Source of the DNA: Coprothermobacteraceae bacterium
GTDB taxonomy: Bacteria > Coprothermobacterota > Coprothermobacteria > Coprothermobacterales > Coprothermobacteraceae
Length of the DNA: 64,000 bases
Assembly (NCBI GenBank): GCA_013178255.1
Contig: JABLWY010000001.1
Location: forward strand, 239,501-303,500
Direction: 5' to 3'
The translations under genes were made by a program, and so were the position numbers. This document shows positions 54,532 through 62,387 of the stretch, piece after piece. Each line of letters opens with the position of its first letter. Position 1 is the first letter of the stretch. Under the pieces are notes generated by a model. That model saw nothing but the letters and a program-made list of their open reading frames with translations, was not told the origin of the DNA and made no database searches.

Positions 54532-55551
54532 TTACAGCTGTTCGACAGACAACTTCTGCAGTAATTCGTTCAACTGCGACGGCGTCACCAGGATACGTTG
54601 CTCAACACTGGCATCGTTCTTGACTATTTGCACCCATACTCGTTCTTCGGTTCTAGCTTTGCTGTATCTAACGGTCAATAGAGCTGCTAGGTGAAGGAGC
54701 TCTGGACTTGGCTCAGAAAGCGAACGCACCACTGTCAGCGGCCCGGCTGTATCGGCTAGCTCGAGCAAGTAGTCTGTTTGCTTGGTGTACTTCCTGATTT
54801 CGTTGGTCTCACTCTCGTTGCGGGCCACCACGATAAGAGACTGCCCTACCCAAAAGTGTCTACCTATCTTGGAAATATGCAGGAAACTAGGATCTAACAC
54901 GTCTTTGTAATGCTGAAAAATGCGCCTCAGCCTGCGCGCTATAGCGACGTCCGTTAGCAAACAGCCTCCCGCGGGTGACGGATACTTTTCTAGCCCATAC
55001 TTCGCGGCAAGTTCCATCTGTCTTTGCCGCCCTCTACCTTGCAGGTCCAAGAGCCTATTGCGGTCCACTAACCCTCTCTCTTCTGGCTCCGTGGGTGGCA
55101 GCAGTTTTGCAGAAAGAGGCCTTAACAGGAGACCTCTCGCGCCTGAGTCCTTCGCTACAGCGTTTAACGCGTGCTTCTGTTGGCTTTTCGGCCTCTGACC
55201 CAAGACTTCCCCTGTGGCTACGAAGTCTGCTCCCACTTCCCTCAACAGTTGGTAGGCTTTCTTCACCATCAGTGCGTGGCAGTCCGTACACGGGTTGAAG
55301 AAACGCCCGAATCCGTGCTTGGGTTCTTTCAACACTTCAAGCAGCTCTTCGGTCATGTCTACCACCAGCAAGGGTATGCCTAGTTCGCGGGCAGCCCTCT
55401 CTGCGCCGCGAGCGTCAAAAAAGGGGCTCTTAAAGCTGAGGCCTACCACCTCTACATCTTGCTCCTGAAGTACCTTAACTGCCAACATGCTATCGAGCCC
55501 GCCTGAAAGCAGCACAATCGCTTTGCTTTTTTTTGTTGGATCAGCGCTCAT
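54532..55551 (-). CDS. PP-loop ATPase, tRNA-thiouridylase-like (MnmA/ThiI superfamily)
   Basis: This 339-residue protein has the ATP-pyrophosphatase motif 'LLSGGLDSMLA' near residue 15, 'PCTDCHALMVKKAY' with a Cys pair, 'DFVATGEVLGQRPKSQQKHAL' and 'SPAGGCLLTD'. These match the thiolation branch of the PP-loop superfamily, which activates a tRNA uridine for sulfur transfer; the precise target (U34, U8 or other) is undetermined. The C-terminal part is an unassigned extension. The ATG lies 8 bp after a TAGAAT box and lacks a ribosome-binding site, so the leader is 0-2 nt. Confidence 0.82.
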   Translation of the reverse strand: MSADPTKKSKAIVLLSGGLDSMLAVKVLQEQDVEVVGLSFKSPFFDARGAERAARELGIPLLVVDMTEELLEVLKEPKHGFGRFFNPCTDCHALMVKKAYQLLREVGADFVATGEVLGQRPKSQQKHALNAVAKDSGARGLLLRPLSAKLLPPTEPEERGLVDRNRLLDLQGRGRQRQMELAAKYGLEKYPSPAGGCLLTDVAIARRLRRIFQHYKDVLDPSFLHISKIGRHFWVGQSLIVVARNESETNEIRKYTKQTDYLLELADTAGPLTVVRSLSEPSPELLHLAALLTVRYSKARTEERVWVQIVKNDASVEQRILVTPSQLNELLQKLSVEQL

Positions 55552-55559
55552 CTAATCAA

Positions 55560-55565
55560 ATTCTA
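55560..55565 (-). promoter_or_regulatory. -10 box for PP-loop gene (near-leaderless)
   Basis: TAGAAT on the minus strand is followed by 8 bp and ATG (55551). Confidence 0.5.
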
Positions 55566-55589
55566 TCGCATATGAGCCATGAGGCCTGC

Positions 55590-55595
55590 TATAAT
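55590..55595 (+). promoter_or_regulatory. -10 box for DUF6512 gene
   Basis: TATAAT predicts a start near 55602 and a leader of about 12 nt that contains AAGGGGGTGA before GTG (55614). Confidence 0.5.
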
Positions 55596-55613
55596 CTGCA
55601 AGGGGGTGACATT

Positions 55614-56123
55614 GTGAGGGCTTGGCTTAAGTCCGTTCTATTCCTCCTGTTACTCTCCATTCTCCATTTTGGGTACGATGCTACCGGTTGGGCATTTCTT
55701 AAGCCGTTTTGCGGTACTAACGAAAGTGTTTTCCAACACCTGAAAATGGGTTTTTGGGCGTACCTTTTGCTGCTGGCCATTGAGTACTTGGTGTTGTACA
55801 GAGGTCGTGGCACTACTAGTTCTTTCGTTCTCTCGGGCGTCTTGGTTGCAGTGATGGTCCCGTGGGTAGTGGTCTTGGTTTGGTACTTGGCGCCCGCACT
55901 TTATGGTAAACCCTTGCCTTTAGCACTTGAGCTCATTTGGGCCGCTTTTGCTACACTATTGGCTGGTTTCATCGCAGCCATCTTACATGGGTCGCTGAGG
56001 CGAGCACACTTCAGTGGCAGGGCAGTTTTGGCGTTATTGCTGCTGGCTGGGTTATCGGTGTTCTTCTTTACGTGGTTCACATACCATTCGCCGTGGATTG
56101 ACCTTTTCCAGATCCCAGGTTGA
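55614..56123 (+). CDS. DUF6512 family membrane protein
   Basis: The 169-residue protein has five or six predicted membrane helices. The stretch 'FCGTNESVFQHLKMGFWAY' matches the '(V)NESVWEHLKL(G/A)FWP' signature of DUF6512. Function unknown. GTG 55614 follows AAGGGGGTGA; the longer open frame passes through the TATAAT box, so I reject it. Confidence 0.78.
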   Translation: MRAWLKSVLFLLLLSILHFGYDATGWAFLKPFCGTNESVFQHLKMGFWAYLLLLAIEYLVLYRGRGTTSSFVLSGVLVAVMVPWVVVLVWYLAPALYGKPLPLALELIWAAFATLLAGFIAAILHGSLRRAHFSGRAVLALLLLAGLSVFFFTWFTYHSPWIDLFQIPG

Positions 56124-56191
56124 GCTTCTTGGTGACTATGGGCTTTTAGGCGTTCTTCTCGATGATACAATGTATTTGCGAGGTGATTCCA

Positions 56192-57013
56192 CTGGTCAAG
56201 CTAATTCTTATCGACATAGACGGCACCTTGGTGACCGACGATAAGGCTTTACCTGAGGAGAACGAGAGGGCAATCAAGGAGGCCCTTGATCGTGGCATCA
56301 AAGTCACATTGGTTACAGGCAGGAACTTCAGCTCTTCAAAGGACATCATAGGCCGATTGGAATTGGACGTACCTGTGGTGCTGCAAAACGGCGCGTTCAT
56401 TTACAAACCGATCTCTGGCGAAGTTCTACTACAAGTTGCGTTGCCCGCTCGCGTGGCTAAAGAAGTAGTAGCCTTGAGTCGTCAAGAGGGTGTCTTTTAC
56501 ATAATATACAAGGACTTCTTGGCTGAGCCTGACATGTTGGTGGATGAGGAGTATTCAGGGCCATATACCTCGTACTTCGAGCGGAACGCCTTCAGGTTGC
56601 AAAGGGTGGAAGATGTGTTGCCTTTCTTGGAACAAGATGTGGCAGAGGTAGCACTAATGGGCCCAGAAGAAGCGATAAACCGTGTAATTGCGCGGATGGG
56701 TAGCGTTGAACGTACAGTTATAAAGTCGTTGGTAAGAGAAGGGGAGGCTTTTTACGAAATCTTTGGCCCAGGAGTGGGGAAGGGCGAGGCCCTACGTTTT
56801 CTGTGTGAGCACTTCGGAGTGGCACCAGGAGAAGTTATGTACATAGGTGATGCGTACAATGACATAGATATTATGCCTTCGGTGGGATACCCTGTCGCGA
56901 TGGGCAATGCAGTGGATGAGCTCAAAAAGGTGGCTCGCTATGTGACAAAGTCGAACAACGAAGCAGGTGTAGCTGAAGCAATAAGATTGATTGCTCTTTC
57001 ACAAGGGCACTGA
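56192..57013 (+). CDS. HAD-superfamily Cof-type phosphatase
   Basis: This 273-residue (from CTG 56192) HAD IIB protein has 'IDIDGTLVTDD' (catalytic DxD), 'VTGRNFSS', a Cof-type cap and 'GKGEALRFLCEHFG...YIGDAYNDIDIM' (motifs III/IV). Family members dephosphorylate sugar phosphates and similar metabolites. The natural N-terminus is 'LVKLILIDIDGTL': CTG at 56192 is exactly 6 bp after GAGGTG and 14 nt after the predicted transcription start (TACAAT at 56166-56171). GTG 56183 and ATG 56162 are in-frame alternatives, but the latter precedes the -10 box. It overlaps the convergent PHP gene by 15 bp. Confidence 0.87.
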   Translation: MVKLILIDIDGTLVTDDKALPEENERAIKEALDRGIKVTLVTGRNFSSSKDIIGRLELDVPVVLQNGAFIYKPISGEVLLQVALPARVAKEVVALSRQEGVFYIIYKDFLAEPDMLVDEEYSGPYTSYFERNAFRLQRVEDVLPFLEQDVAEVALMGPEEAINRVIARMGSVERTVIKSLVREGEAFYEIFGPGVGKGEALRFLCEHFGVAPGEVMYIGDAYNDIDIMPSVGYPVAMGNAVDELKKVARYVTKSNNEAGVAEAIRLIALSQGH

Positions 57014-57778
57014 CTTCGGCCGCGTTTCCACAAATACGGTGACTGTCTCAAAACCCAACTGGCGAAGTGTGGTGGCCGTGTGTTCGTATCCTTGGGCTAT
57101 GCCCTCTCTGCGGTGAGCATCGCTTCCAATACTGATAAGTTCACCACCCAATTCGCGGTAGCGCTGTAGCACCCACGTCGGAGGATGGAACCGTCCCAAC
57201 AAGGCGAGTGGCGCGGTATTGACTTCCAAGGCCTTCCGTTTGTCAATTACTACTTTCAAGATGCGGTCCAGAAGGTTTTCGTGCTTCCTCAGTTCTGTTT
57301 CGGTAAGGGGCAAATACCGTAATGGATAGTCCAAGTGGGCGAGTACCTGATACTGCTCCATGTGCTCTACGCAATAGAGCACCTCACTCAGGTACAATTC
57401 CAGGAGAACATTGGGGTCGGCGCTCACAGGTGGGCGGGCCAGGCTTGTCCTTTGCAAATTGTGAACTGATAGCAACACCAAGTCAAAGGCATGCTTGCTT
57501 AGAAGGTTCTCCGTTTCTACTAAGTTCCAGCGGTTCACTCCAGCTTCTATGCCTTTTAGCACTCTGAGCTCGGTGAACCAACGTGCCGTAAATTGTATGT
57601 CAGCTAAGTATTCTTCGAGCTTTATTACACCCTCCATACCTAGCGGGTCATGAAGATCTAGATGGTCAGTTATAGCCAGGTAAGATACGTTTCTTCTTAT
57701 GGCCTCAATAATCAAGTCTCTGATGCGTTCCTGCCCATCGGGTGACCATTGAGAGTGTACGTGCAGGTCGACTTTCAT
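56999..57778 (-). CDS. PHP domain phosphoesterase (histidinol-phosphatase-like)
   Basis: The 259-residue PHP protein has 'DLHVHSQWSPDG' near residue 4, 'AITDHLDL', 'EAGVN' and 'SIGSDAHRREGIAQGYEHT'; these are the metal ligands of the HisK-type PHP fold. The substrate may be histidinol phosphate or another phosphomonoester. The ATG directly follows the TAA of the upstream gene (TAAATG, 0 bp gap), so it is translationally coupled in the DUF554 - Ig-like - PHP operon. Confidence 0.9.
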   Translation of the reverse strand: MKVDLHVHSQWSPDGQERIRDLIIEAIRRNVSYLAITDHLDLHDPLGMEGVIKLEEYLADIQFTARWFTELRVLKGIEAGVNRWNLVETENLLSKHAFDLVLLSVHNLQRTSLARPPVSADPNVLLELYLSEVLYCVEHMEQYQVLAHLDYPLRYLPLTETELRKHENLLDRILKVVIDKRKALEVNTAPLALLGRFHPPTWVLQRYRELGGELISIGSDAHRREGIAQGYEHTATTLRQLGFETVTVFVETRPKSVPL

Positions 57779-58636
57779 TTACTTGACGGTAATACTCTGC
57801 GTAACGTCTGCAAAATTGTTGTAGTTGTCCACCGCACCAGCCACTAGCTGGTAGGTGCCTGGTTCTAGGTGGACGGTCACGGTCACGGGTCCAGTATACT
57901 CCTTGGCTGGATAAAGAACTTCTTCTTTGAAAGTTCCGTTGGGTTGTGGTACCAGCAGGGATACGACTACTTTATCCACCTTGGTGTAAGGACCGTCGGT
58001 CGCCGTCACAGTTATACTCACCGTGGGCGAAGCAGTCTTATCAACGTGTACCTCTAGCATAGGTGGCGCATTTAGTATTGCTGATACGGCACCGCCTCGT
58101 TCTTCCACTACACCCCTAAAGGTAGCCACCTTCGCAGCCGCCACAGACGTTACCATCGTATCCCGAATGCCTGTTGCGTGCCCTAGGGCACAGGCTTCCA
58201 CGTCCACGCTTCCGCGCACCGAAGAAAACTGCATGGGGACGTAAACCCACGCTGCAGATGAAGTAAGTGCATCCATGCTTTCCAGGGTATAGACAACGCC
58301 CAACTGGGATGGCATGCCCCCTTGGAACAAGAACCAACTGCGGAGATTGTCCCTCAGCACCACATACGAAAACCTGGTACACGGGTTTTCGCGGTCTACG
58401 TTGGAAAAGACGTTCCCATCTTCGGCAGTCTCCATGTCGCTGAGTAGTTTCAAGTTAAGGGCGTAGTTTCTTGGGATGGCAGGCGCTTGTGTCAGATAGG
58501 TGGCTACGTGACCATACGACAGAAAGAAAACGACGACCACAATACCAATGATGGTCAGTGCACGAAACCAAAAGCCTACTTCGGCGTCTTGTTTAGGTCT
58601 GTTCTTACTTCTACTATGGCTGTCCTTGCTACTCAT
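57779..58636 (-). CDS. Membrane-anchored protein with Ig-like C-terminal domain, unknown function
   Basis: The 285-residue protein starts 'MSSKDSHSRSKNRPKQ', a charged cytosolic tail of about 27 residues, then one membrane helix ('TIIGIVVVVFFLSYGHVATYL') and an extracytoplasmic region. The last 90 residues look like an Ig/Big-type beta sandwich ('VHVDKTASPTVSITVTATDGPYTKVDKVVVSLLV', 'GPVTVTVHLEPGTYQLVAGAVDNYNNFADVTQSI'). The middle holds two cysteines. No enzyme motif; the function is unknown. The ATG overlaps the DUF554 stop (ATGA). It is the second gene of the operon with DUF554 and PHP. Confidence 0.7.
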   Translation of the reverse strand: MSSKDSHSRSKNRPKQDAEVGFWFRALTIIGIVVVVFFLSYGHVATYLTQAPAIPRNYALNLKLLSDMETAEDGNVFSNVDRENPCTRFSYVVLRDNLRSWFLFQGGMPSQLGVVYTLESMDALTSSAAWVYVPMQFSSVRGSVDVEACALGHATGIRDTMVTSVAAAKVATFRGVVEERGGAVSAILNAPPMLEVHVDKTASPTVSITVTATDGPYTKVDKVVVSLLVPQPNGTFKEEVLYPAKEYTGPVTVTVHLEPGTYQLVAGAVDNYNNFADVTQSITVK

Positions 58637-59319
58637 AATACAGGTCCTATTATAACAGAAAGCCACACGAGCAGTATGGACACCACCAGTGCTGGAAGGT
58701 AGTTAGCCACCTTCATATCTTTCAACCCCAGCATTCGCATGCCTATCATGGCAATAAGAAGGCTGCCAACGGCAGAGAAATCAGCTAGATAGGTGGGAGA
58801 CTTCAAGAACTGCAGTTGAGAGCTAAACAGAACAACTGCTCCTTGCACCGCTAAAACGCTTGCTGCGGATAGGACGACACCTGCACCATATATGGCGGTT
58901 AGCGCAGCGGCCGAGAAACCGTCCATAACCGATTTCAGTATTAATACACTGTAATCCTTGAACAAACCAGCATTTATAGACCCTATTACGGCCATAGGGC
59001 CTACGACAAACAACGTAGTAGCATAGACAAAACCCTCAGAGAAGTTCTGTCCTTGAAACCGCCCTTTAACCCCTTCCACTAACTTGGTGATTCTGCTTTC
59101 GAGGTCAAGAGCATGGCCCAAAGCGCCGCCCAGGATAAGGGACATGAGGACAATAACAGCACTCTTCATCTCTTTCACGCCATAGATTCCCAAAGCTGTC
59201 ACGAGTATGCCCACTGAGTCAGTAATAAAGTGCCTGAACTTCTGTAGAGTCCTAAAGAAGAGAAGGCCTAGAACTGTCCCTAATATGACTGCGCCTGCAT
59301 TTATGTAGACGCCTAACAT
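58633..59319 (-). CDS. DUF554 family membrane protein
   Basis: This 228-residue protein has about seven helices; 'GVYINAGAVILGTVLGLLF' at the N-terminus and 'ATTLFVVGPMAVIGSINAGL' are the DUF554 (YdfK) pattern. Function unknown. The frame is open to 59484, but ATG 59319 gives the typical family start and lies 7 bp after TAGAAT with no ribosome-binding site, implying a leaderless transcript. It is the first gene of the operon with the Ig-like protein and PHP gene. Confidence 0.88.
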   Translation of the reverse strand: MLGVYINAGAVILGTVLGLLFFRTLQKFRHFITDSVGILVTALGIYGVKEMKSAVIVLMSLILGGALGHALDLESRITKLVEGVKGRFQGQNFSEGFVYATTLFVVGPMAVIGSINAGLFKDYSVLILKSVMDGFSAAALTAIYGAGVVLSAASVLAVQGAVVLFSSQLQFLKSPTYLADFSAVGSLLIAMIGMRMLGLKDMKVANYLPALVVSILLVWLSVIIGPVL

Positions 59320-59326
59320 AACAAAT

Positions 59327-59332
59327 ATTCTA
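59327..59332 (-). promoter_or_regulatory. -10 box for DUF554 gene (leaderless)
   Basis: TAGAAT on the minus strand, 7 bp before ATG 59319. It is divergent from the mini-protein gene. Confidence 0.5.
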
Positions 59333-59348
59333 TCAATGGTGAATGCTA

Positions 59349-59354
59349 TACAAT
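59349..59354 (+). promoter_or_regulatory. -10 box for the RCKP-type mini-protein
   Basis: TACAAT predicts a leader of about 19 nt containing GAGAGGAGGAG before ATG 59380. Confidence 0.5.
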
Positions 59355-59379
59355 AGTACCTATGAGAGGAGGAGCTTAA

Positions 59380-59496
59380 ATGGCCGTATTTGTGTGCAAG
59401 GTGTGTGGCTACACTGCCGAAGGTAGGTGCAAACCCAAGAAATGTCCGCAATGTGGCAGTGAGAACTCTTTTGAAAAGGCCCAAGAGAAGAAGTAA
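59380..59496 (+). CDS. RCKP-type rubredoxin-like mini-protein
   Basis: The 38-residue protein 'MAVFVCKVCGYTAEG' followed by 'RCKPKKCPQCGS' has two CxxC motifs (CKVC and CPQC), as in the NCBI 'RCKP-type rubredoxin-like domain' family. It probably binds one Fe or Zn. Single-electron transfer is possible but the role is not established. The ribosome-binding site GAGGAGG is strong and the gene has its own -10. A rubredoxin-like partner would suit the flavodiiron protein encoded about 16 kb away, although that is only inference. Confidence 0.85.
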   Translation: MAVFVCKVCGYTAEGRCKPKKCPQCGSENSFEKAQEKK

Positions 59497-59565
59497 AGCG
59501 CGAAAACGGATGTCTACCTCTGATGTTATGAACGTAGGCTAGCAGTGGCAGTGTAAGTGCGAAAG

Positions 59566-61140
59566 CTAACTAAACTCCACCAATGCTTCCCTAAGCGTCT
59601 CTGCCTCCGCGATACCAAACTCTGTTTGTGCCACTTTGCAGGCGTCATCAAAGGTCATGCTGTGGCTCAGTATCATCGCTTCTGCCATAGCTTCTTCCAG
59701 ATGGGGCACGCGTTCTTTCAACTCTCTAATTTTGAAATAAGTAGGCGAGTGCTTATCTTGCAGCGGCATAACAACAGGTAGTGGTTGCGGGTTGCGAGAT
59801 GGTACCCAAGGTGTTTCCACTGCAATACCGAGGCGCTCTTTGAGGAAATGGGCCAGCATGTTTGCTGCTTCCACGTTTTCCATGGTCTGACGCCCCCAGT
59901 AATGATAAGCCCAGCCGCGAACTATGTTGGGTTGGCCCACATCTAAGGTGGCGATTGAACGCCCCGCTGCCTCTACTATCAGTTCGAACACGTTCCAGTC
60001 AGTCTTGTCCAAGTAGTCTTCTGAAGAGTGGTAATAGCGGTCAGGCCACGTTATGGGCATTACACCGGGTGTACCCAGCAGCACGAAAGGTGCATGATCA
60101 GAGCCGAGAACAAAACCAGCTTCATCTAGCCTCAGACTACTACTCGATTCACGCGCTAGTTGGTTAAGGTGGAACCACAAATAGCCATCTACAGGATGCA
60201 GTGAACTCCACGGATTATGGTGTAGCGTAATAACGCTGTTGCTCATGACTTGTGATGCGGCAATCATATCCAGGTTTATGTTAGCTTCCAAGGGCTTCCT
60301 ATTCTCGCTCAACCATAGCGCGGTGCCGTAATGCTCAGGCACCCAAAGGAAGATCACACCAAAGTTCTTGAGTGGTTGAGCCAAGAGTTTTCGCGCAGCG
60401 TGAATGAGGCCTGCTGCGCCTGATGCGTTATCGTTGGCTCCTGGGCCAGCGTGGCAGTAATGCGCTGATAGAACCACGAATCGGTCAGCGTTCGGGTTCA
60501 TAACTGCTTCCACCACAGGCATGTCCTGGGGCCCAAACTCGCTGTCCACACGGACATGCAAGACCACTTCTGACTTGCGCATTTCCTTTTTCAGTTCACG
60601 GGCCACAGAAGGTTTAACCTGCACCACAGGAATGCGTTTCAGGTAACTTAGGTGGCGGGCGTCGAGGAACAAGCCCCTATAAGAGTAGGCGTTTATGTCC
60701 CTGTCTTTGTACCAAACTATGCCCACGGCCCCTTTTTCCGAGGCCTTGTGCAAGCAGTACAAAGGTTCCTCATCGGTTAGAACAATGTGCCCCTTAACAT
60801 TAGACCAGTCAGAATCGGGTTCTACCAAAGGGGCTTCAATATCCCCAGGCGGAGAGTGCGTCACTACTGCCAACGTGTGCTCATCAGTGGAACTTAGAAG
60901 CTTCTTTTTTGGCTGTAGCATCTCACAGTAACCACCACGGAGTTCCCACCCTATGGGCATGTTTAAGCCCAGTGCGGTGGTGTAACCATCGTAGACGTAT
61001 GTTTTCACATGTGTTAACAGCCCTAGCTCTTGGGCTACCTCTGCTACAAGGTCTGCTGCTTCTAATAAACCTTTACTGCCCTGGACTCTGTCCAAGGAGG
61101 AAAGTTCGCCCCACAGTCTCTTGGTCAAGTCGTGGCCCAT
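59566..61140 (-). CDS. M28 family metallopeptidase with PA-type insert
   Basis: The 524-residue protein has a PA-like N-terminal half ('NVKGHIVLTDEEPLYCLHKASEKGAVGIVWYKDRD') and an M28 zinc-aminopeptidase core: 'HYCHAGPGANDNASGAAGLIHAAR' (metal-ligand His and 'GANDN' Asp), 'WVPEHYGT', 'NINLDMI' and 'SDHAPFVLLGTPGVM'. No signal peptide, so it would act in the cytosol. ATG 61140 is 6 bp after GAGGTG; the GTG at 61149 is an alternative. It fits the peptide-degrading profile of the window. Confidence 0.9.
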   Translation of the reverse strand: MGHDLTKRLWGELSSLDRVQGSKGLLEAADLVAEVAQELGLLTHVKTYVYDGYTTALGLNMPIGWELRGGYCEMLQPKKKLLSSTDEHTLAVVTHSPPGDIEAPLVEPDSDWSNVKGHIVLTDEEPLYCLHKASEKGAVGIVWYKDRDINAYSYRGLFLDARHLSYLKRIPVVQVKPSVARELKKEMRKSEVVLHVRVDSEFGPQDMPVVEAVMNPNADRFVVLSAHYCHAGPGANDNASGAAGLIHAARKLLAQPLKNFGVIFLWVPEHYGTALWLSENRKPLEANINLDMIAASQVMSNSVITLHHNPWSSLHPVDGYLWFHLNQLARESSSSLRLDEAGFVLGSDHAPFVLLGTPGVMPITWPDRYYHSSEDYLDKTDWNVFELIVEAAGRSIATLDVGQPNIVRGWAYHYWGRQTMENVEAANMLAHFLKERLGIAVETPWVPSRNPQPLPVVMPLQDKHSPTYFKIRELKERVPHLEEAMAEAMILSHSMTFDDACKVAQTEFGIAEAETLREALVEFS

Positions 61141-61181
61141 GGACATCACCTCAATAACAGGTTACAACCAATGAAGCGTTT

Positions 61182-61187
61182 TATAAT
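61182..61187 (+). promoter_or_regulatory. -10 box for leaderless HD hydrolase gene
   Basis: TATAAT, exactly 6 bp, then GTG (61194). No ribosome-binding site is present. Confidence 0.65.
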
Positions 61188-61193
61188 GAACTA

Positions 61194-62387
61194 GTGCGCA
61201 TGATGGTGGGCAGGGTTATCCGCGATCCACTGTACGGTGACATAAAGTTGAGCTTCTTGGAATCCATGGTATTGGATCACCCTGCATTTCAGAGGCTTCG
61301 TAGGATAACGCAGTTAGCAGGAGCTCCCTTTGTTTACCCTGCGGCAGTACATACACGCTTCTCCCATTCTTTGGGAACCGTTCATGTGGCGCGACTCTTT
61401 GGTCAGGCTCTTGATATGGAGTTGCAGGACATGACCGTTACGTGCTTGTATGCCTTGCTCCATGATGTGGGCCACGGCCCCTTTAGCCACTCCTTCGAAG
61501 AGGCAGCCTCTGGGTGGCTCGAAGGAGGTCACGAGCACATGGGCCTCCGCATCGCGCAGCTAATTAAGGAAGATTTGCTCACATCGCCACTGGAAGGTAA
61601 AGTGGGATTGGGCTTGAAAGAGGAAGCCCAGGAGATAGGCTTCTACCACCCTCAGGATTACATAGAGTGGGCTTTCTCGGAGATGGAACGCTGTGTAGCA
61701 TCAGGAGACATTCGCTCTGTCTTGGTAGATGGGCCTTTAGGGGCGGATCGCCTGGATTTCATTGCTCGAGACGCGTATTTCACAGGGGTTACTGCATTCA
61801 ACACCGTGGACATCTATAGGCTCGTAGGAAACGTCCTTGCAGTGGAAGGTAGAGTGGCGTTTAGGAGCAAGGTGGTGGACAACATTTACGGGGTGCTGGT
61901 GGGTAGGTTTCTAATGTACCGCAATGTGTACTATCACAAGACAAGCCGAGCTGCGGATTTGATGATCCAACGCATGATAAGCTTCGCTATAGCCGAAGGG
62001 ATTCTGGACCCGTTCCGGGACATAAAAGGCTACACTAGCTTGGACGAAGGGGTGCTTACCGCGTTGGTCAGGTACAGGGGTTCAGATAGCAAGGCTGTGT
62101 GGGAAAAACTGGCTGCGAGGAAGCTTTGGAAGATGGTCCATGAGGAGACGTGCGAACGGTCTCAGGCGGAAGAAGTGGCGAGGAGCCTTCAATTGGAGTA
62201 TCCGAATTTCTACATCGACGTTCCCTCAAAGCTGCATTTCTTGGAGCAGGTGGACTATCAGCATGGCCTCTTGGTGGAACACAAAGGGCAGATAATGCCA
62301 CTGGCACAGTTTCAGGATCAGACTGGGTATTCGCTAATCCCCGAGGAAGTCAGTGTTTTTGTGAGAGTTTACAAGGAGGTGCTATGA
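61194..62387 (+). CDS. HD domain phosphohydrolase (dNTPase/SAMHD1-like)
   Basis: The 397-residue protein begins 'RVIRDPLYGDIKLS' with 'HPAFQRLRRITQLAGAPFVYPAAVHTRFSHSLGTVHVARLF' and 'LHDVGHGPFSHSFE'. The H...HD...D metal-site pattern and 'GPLGADRLDFIARDAYFTG' match the SAMHD1-like HD hydrolases that dephosphorylate dNTPs or related nucleotides. The GTG at 61194 coincides with the transcription start predicted from the leaderless promoter; the ATGs at 61200 and 61203 are alternatives without ribosome-binding site. It overlaps the M20 gene by 4 bp. Confidence 0.92.
   Translation: MRMMVGRVIRDPLYGDIKLSFLESMVLDHPAFQRLRRITQLAGAPFVYPAAVHTRFSHSLGTVHVARLFGQALDMELQDMTVTCLYALLHDVGHGPFSHSFEEAASGWLEGGHEHMGLRIAQLIKEDLLTSPLEGKVGLGLKEEAQEIGFYHPQDYIEWAFSEMERCVASGDIRSVLVDGPLGADRLDFIARDAYFTGVTAFNTVDIYRLVGNVLAVEGRVAFRSKVVDNIYGVLVGRFLMYRNVYYHKTSRAADLMIQRMISFAIAEGILDPFRDIKGYTSLDEGVLTALVRYRGSDSKAVWEKLAARKLWKMVHEETCERSQAEEVARSLQLEYPNFYIDVPSKLHFLEQVDYQHGLLVEHKGQIMPLAQFQDQTGYSLIPEEVSVFVRVYKEVL

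Noticed and set aside
58649-58654. TATAAT on minus strand 12 bp before the Ig-like protein start
   Set aside because: It lies inside the end of DUF554, and the ATGA overlap already explains translation; probably coincidental.
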